Shown piece after piece: positions 20,513 through 23,041 of a stretch of DNA of 23,041 nt. How positions within the stretch are numbered: the stretch's first letter is position 1; each line of letters begins with the position of its first letter. The stretch is from Apostichopus parvimensis (lineage: Eukaryota; Echinodermata; Holothuroidea; Aspidochirotida; Stichopodidae): NCBI GenBank assembly GCA_000934455.1, contig KN886641.1:1-23041 (forward strand). Reading direction: 5' to 3'. The notes under the pieces were generated by a model. The model was not told the DNA's origin. It saw nothing but the letters and a program-made list of their open reading frames with translations, and made no database searches. The translations under genes and the position numbers were made by a program.

Positions 20513-21224
20513 CAGTAGTTTATTTCATCCTCTTCAACATCCACGCATCAGAAAGAATGATGAGGACTCAAAAAATTTCAAAAAACATGACATTTAGTCA
20601 CCTTAGGACTATTTTCCGATTAACCTCAGTTTCAGGCGGAAGTATAAACACTCATTAACGTAGTTGTGGTTCGGACACACACTGCCAGATACTGTGGTAT
20701 TTGTTGTGTTCAGATGTGGTATTTGTCCTTAAGATACACAATGTATAGATCTTGCATAAAAGCAGGATATTGTGCAATACCTATACCCCATGTTTGGCCA
20801 TTATTGATCACTTTTGTTCTCCTGAAGTTCCTGAACCTTATATTTTCTTGTTTGGAAGCAATCATTAATGTATCAGTAGTTTATGTCATCCTCTTTAACA
20901 TCCAAGCATCAGAAAGAATGATGAGGACTCACAAAATGTCAAAAAGCACGACATTAAGTCACTTTAGGACTATTTTCCGATTAACCTTTCTGGCGGAAGT
21001 ACACTCACTCACGTAGTTGTGGTTCGGACACACATCACTGCCAGATACTGTGGTATTTGTTGTGTTCAGATGTGGTATTTGTCCTTAACATACACAATGT
21101 ATAGATAGTGCCTAAAAGCAGGAACTTGTGCAATACCTATACCCTACGTTTGGCCGTTATTGATCATTTTTATTCCCCGGAACCCTATTTTGTTCTTGTT
21201 TGGAAGCAATCATAAATGTTTCAG
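20513..21224. repeat. 361-bp tandem duplication, two copies
   Basis: Copy 1 runs about 20513-20873 and copy 2 about 20874-21224. Both contain GAAAGAATGATGAGGACTCA and GATACTGTGGTATTTGTTGT in the same order, and differ by scattered substitutions and small indels. Both carry an open frame of roughly 37 shared codons, but 8 of the 9 differences there change the residue, so I see no sign of coding constraint. Confidence 0.9.
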
Positions 21225-23041
21225 ATTCAGATAAAATGCATGTAATTAAATATAAAAAAAACAGGCTATACCTTTATAGATACAATGTGTAGGCCTACAT
21301 AAAAGTGCGTTGCAGAAGATTTCCTTTAATTAATTTGTAATTCGGCAGGGCCTAAGGGGTGTATATTATTTTCGTGACATACATAAACCCAAGGCGATTC
21401 GTTGCATTTATTAGAAAATATCGCCTGCTTTACCATGCATGTGTAGCAAGTCGCAACAATATAGACGATTGCATGAATAATTGTAGTTTCTATTATGATT
21501 TCAGTTCCAATGCTGACACTGTCCTTAATATTAGCCTATGAAAAGCAGTATATGAAAAAACGTGTACAGGCGTTGGTAACACATTCCTCCTTTTCAGCAG
21601 TGGTTTCACCCTCACCCCCCATGCATCCCACCTCATCCCATGTAGGGAAATAAAGATGGACATGGAATTTCCGGGTACATGCAGGTGCTTGCTTGTTACA
21701 TGTGTTTCTTGTTTGTATATTTTTTCCGGGGCATTTTATTTAAATTTTGTTTTTTTTCTTCGACCTAACTTTTAACGTCATGTTTTAAGTTCAATGCCTC
21801 CCTAGAAGTCAAAAAGTTACCGTTGAAGGTTGAGGTATCAATTACCACGCCCACTCATGGATATTCAAAACATGCCTACTTGGCTTTCTGTATATTCGAT
21901 GTAAGCCTATACAGGAACACAAATACTATACACTATGTTTCGCGATCCTGAAATTGGTCGCCAAGTTTGTGGGTATGTATCGCTACTCAGTGTTTCATGA
22001 ATGCCTGTTTGCTTTTGTTTATAATAGTTTTCAGTCAATGTGCAATCGATTGTAAACAATCAGTCAATGTGCAGCTTAGTTATCGATAATCAGAGAGTAC
22101 ATATATTGAGTGATTTTCAAAAAAAAAAAATTGAGGGTCTCGACTCGCCTAAACCAACGACGATGGGTCTTCAAGGAAAATGTTGAGAAATGGGCCTACT
22201 ACGAAATTATTCAACTCAGGTAGATTACAATACTCTGAAAATTTCTTAAATATAGCATTCCGGTGGGTTGGAGTTGAAATGGTGCTTAATAACATTCAAA
22301 CAATTTGCGCCTATGAGTCAAATGCCACATCCTCTTAGTATATTACATTGCGAGGATATGATTTTTTTTTTTTTTTATTCTTTTCATGTGTTTTTTTGTT
22401 TTCGAGTTCTGTTACAGAAACATTCTAGCGAAACGTGATTAATGTAAAAGTAGACTATAGGGTTGAAATATCAAACGAAGATAACATGCCCACCATTAGC
22501 GAATATTTCAATAATGACAATGTCAACAAAATGCAAATTAATATGATAAACAGTTGTGAGGTGAATATCAATATATTTCAACATATGTTGTTGTCATTAG
22601 TCGCTTAGTATAAGGAACGTGACTATAAATAAGAAGGTACTGTCCAATAATATCAAGGCCAGCTCTAATGTATATGAACTGATATATTTAGGCCAGGCGC
22701 CTAAATGTACTTAAAATTACATGTTACTTTGATAACTAATCGATAGATAGCAGGGAGGTGGGAAGCGGTAAAGTATATTGTCAGAAAAAAAAACTGTTAG
22801 TCAACATTTTAGAAAGTGCGTTTTTGTTGATAAAGATTCTAGAATTATTCATACAGAATGCAAAGTGGATCAATTTTTGCAAAACACTGTGAGCTCAAAT
22901 GTCACATATCCCACTGTCCAACGTCGCTTGTGCCCCCCCCCCCCCATTTTTTAGAATCAGCTCTAAAAATGCTAATTTAGTCTGTAATCCATGTCATGGT
23001 CATTAAAGAACAATGCATTGTGAGATACCATTTCAACTCTG

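Larger units (their letters stand above)
19726..23041 (+). other. E2 3' UTR and downstream flank
   Basis: This 3.3-kb stretch holds the E2 3' UTR (end uncertain), a 16-bp perfect palindrome between direct repeats (20116-20171), a 361-bp tandem duplication (20513-21224) and a 13-C run (22933-22945). A 14-base direct repeat (CAGTCAATGTGCA plus A or G) occurs near 22032 and 22061. No second gene is recognisable on either strand. Confidence 0.65.

Noticed and set aside
20513-21016. Open frames resembling a hydrophobic segment plus basic loop (VVYFILFNI.., SERMMRT..) in both copies of the tandem duplication, the first preceded by a CCTCCAG acceptor-like site.
   Set aside because: Between the copies 8 of 9 differences in the shared 37 codons change the residue, the frames end differently, and no family is recognised. 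This is what neutral non-coding sequence looks like.
1-23041. Search for retroviral, LTR, Polinton or LINE coding remains.
   Set aside because: No recognisable reverse transcriptase, integrase, capsid or polymerase motif and no paired long terminal repeats were seen on either strand; the repeats present are short and non-coding.

Overview
The window is animal genomic DNA: AT-rich, with long introns and one spliced gene on the + strand. The exons encode a phospholipid scramblase (PLSCR family, the family of human PLSCR1). The gene structure, the long homopolymer G/C tracts and several dispersed-repeat signatures suggest a marine invertebrate deuterostome. I would guess an echinoderm, perhaps a sea cucumber, but the species is inference.

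Layout. Bases 1-5314 hold no exon I can recognise. They are probably the intron upstream of the first visible exon, and the proline-rich N-terminal exons should lie before the window. Four internal exons follow at 5315-5392, 7542-7671, 8635-8809 and 9761-9922, joined in compatible phases with GT/AG borders. They cover the conserved scramblase core: the opening FTGFET block, the cysteine-rich segment, the PPG/GYV strand region, the basic GKISKQWTG nuclear-import-like motif, the acidic DADNFG...DLD calcium-binding loop and most of the C-terminal membrane helix.

The main discovery is at the 3' end. Two different exons can complete the protein: 13343-13405 (tail DFMFFERSG..., close to the vertebrate tail) and 19654-19725 (tail DFMFYEEKKK..., highly charged). 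Both follow a good splice acceptor, start in phase 0 with the family's DFMF residues and end in a stop codon. This looks like a pair of alternative last exons that swap only the short tail beyond the membrane helix. A weaker third possibility is read-through of exon 9761-9922 into its intron, which stays open for 60 codons and has an AATAAA downstream.

The rest is intron or 3' flank. It holds a 125-bp foldback hairpin (11440-11564), a 377-bp element with terminal inverted repeats (18834-19210), a TTAA-flanked 103-bp unit with two 34-bp repeats (4778-4880), a 361-bp tandem duplication (20513-21224), a roughly 72-bp minisatellite (7893-8210), many G-quadruplex-capable tracts mainly on the + strand, and a strong excess of the word TACAGTA/TACTGTA. 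I see no tRNA or rRNA, no CRISPR array, no recognisable retroviral or LTR element, and no second protein-coding gene.
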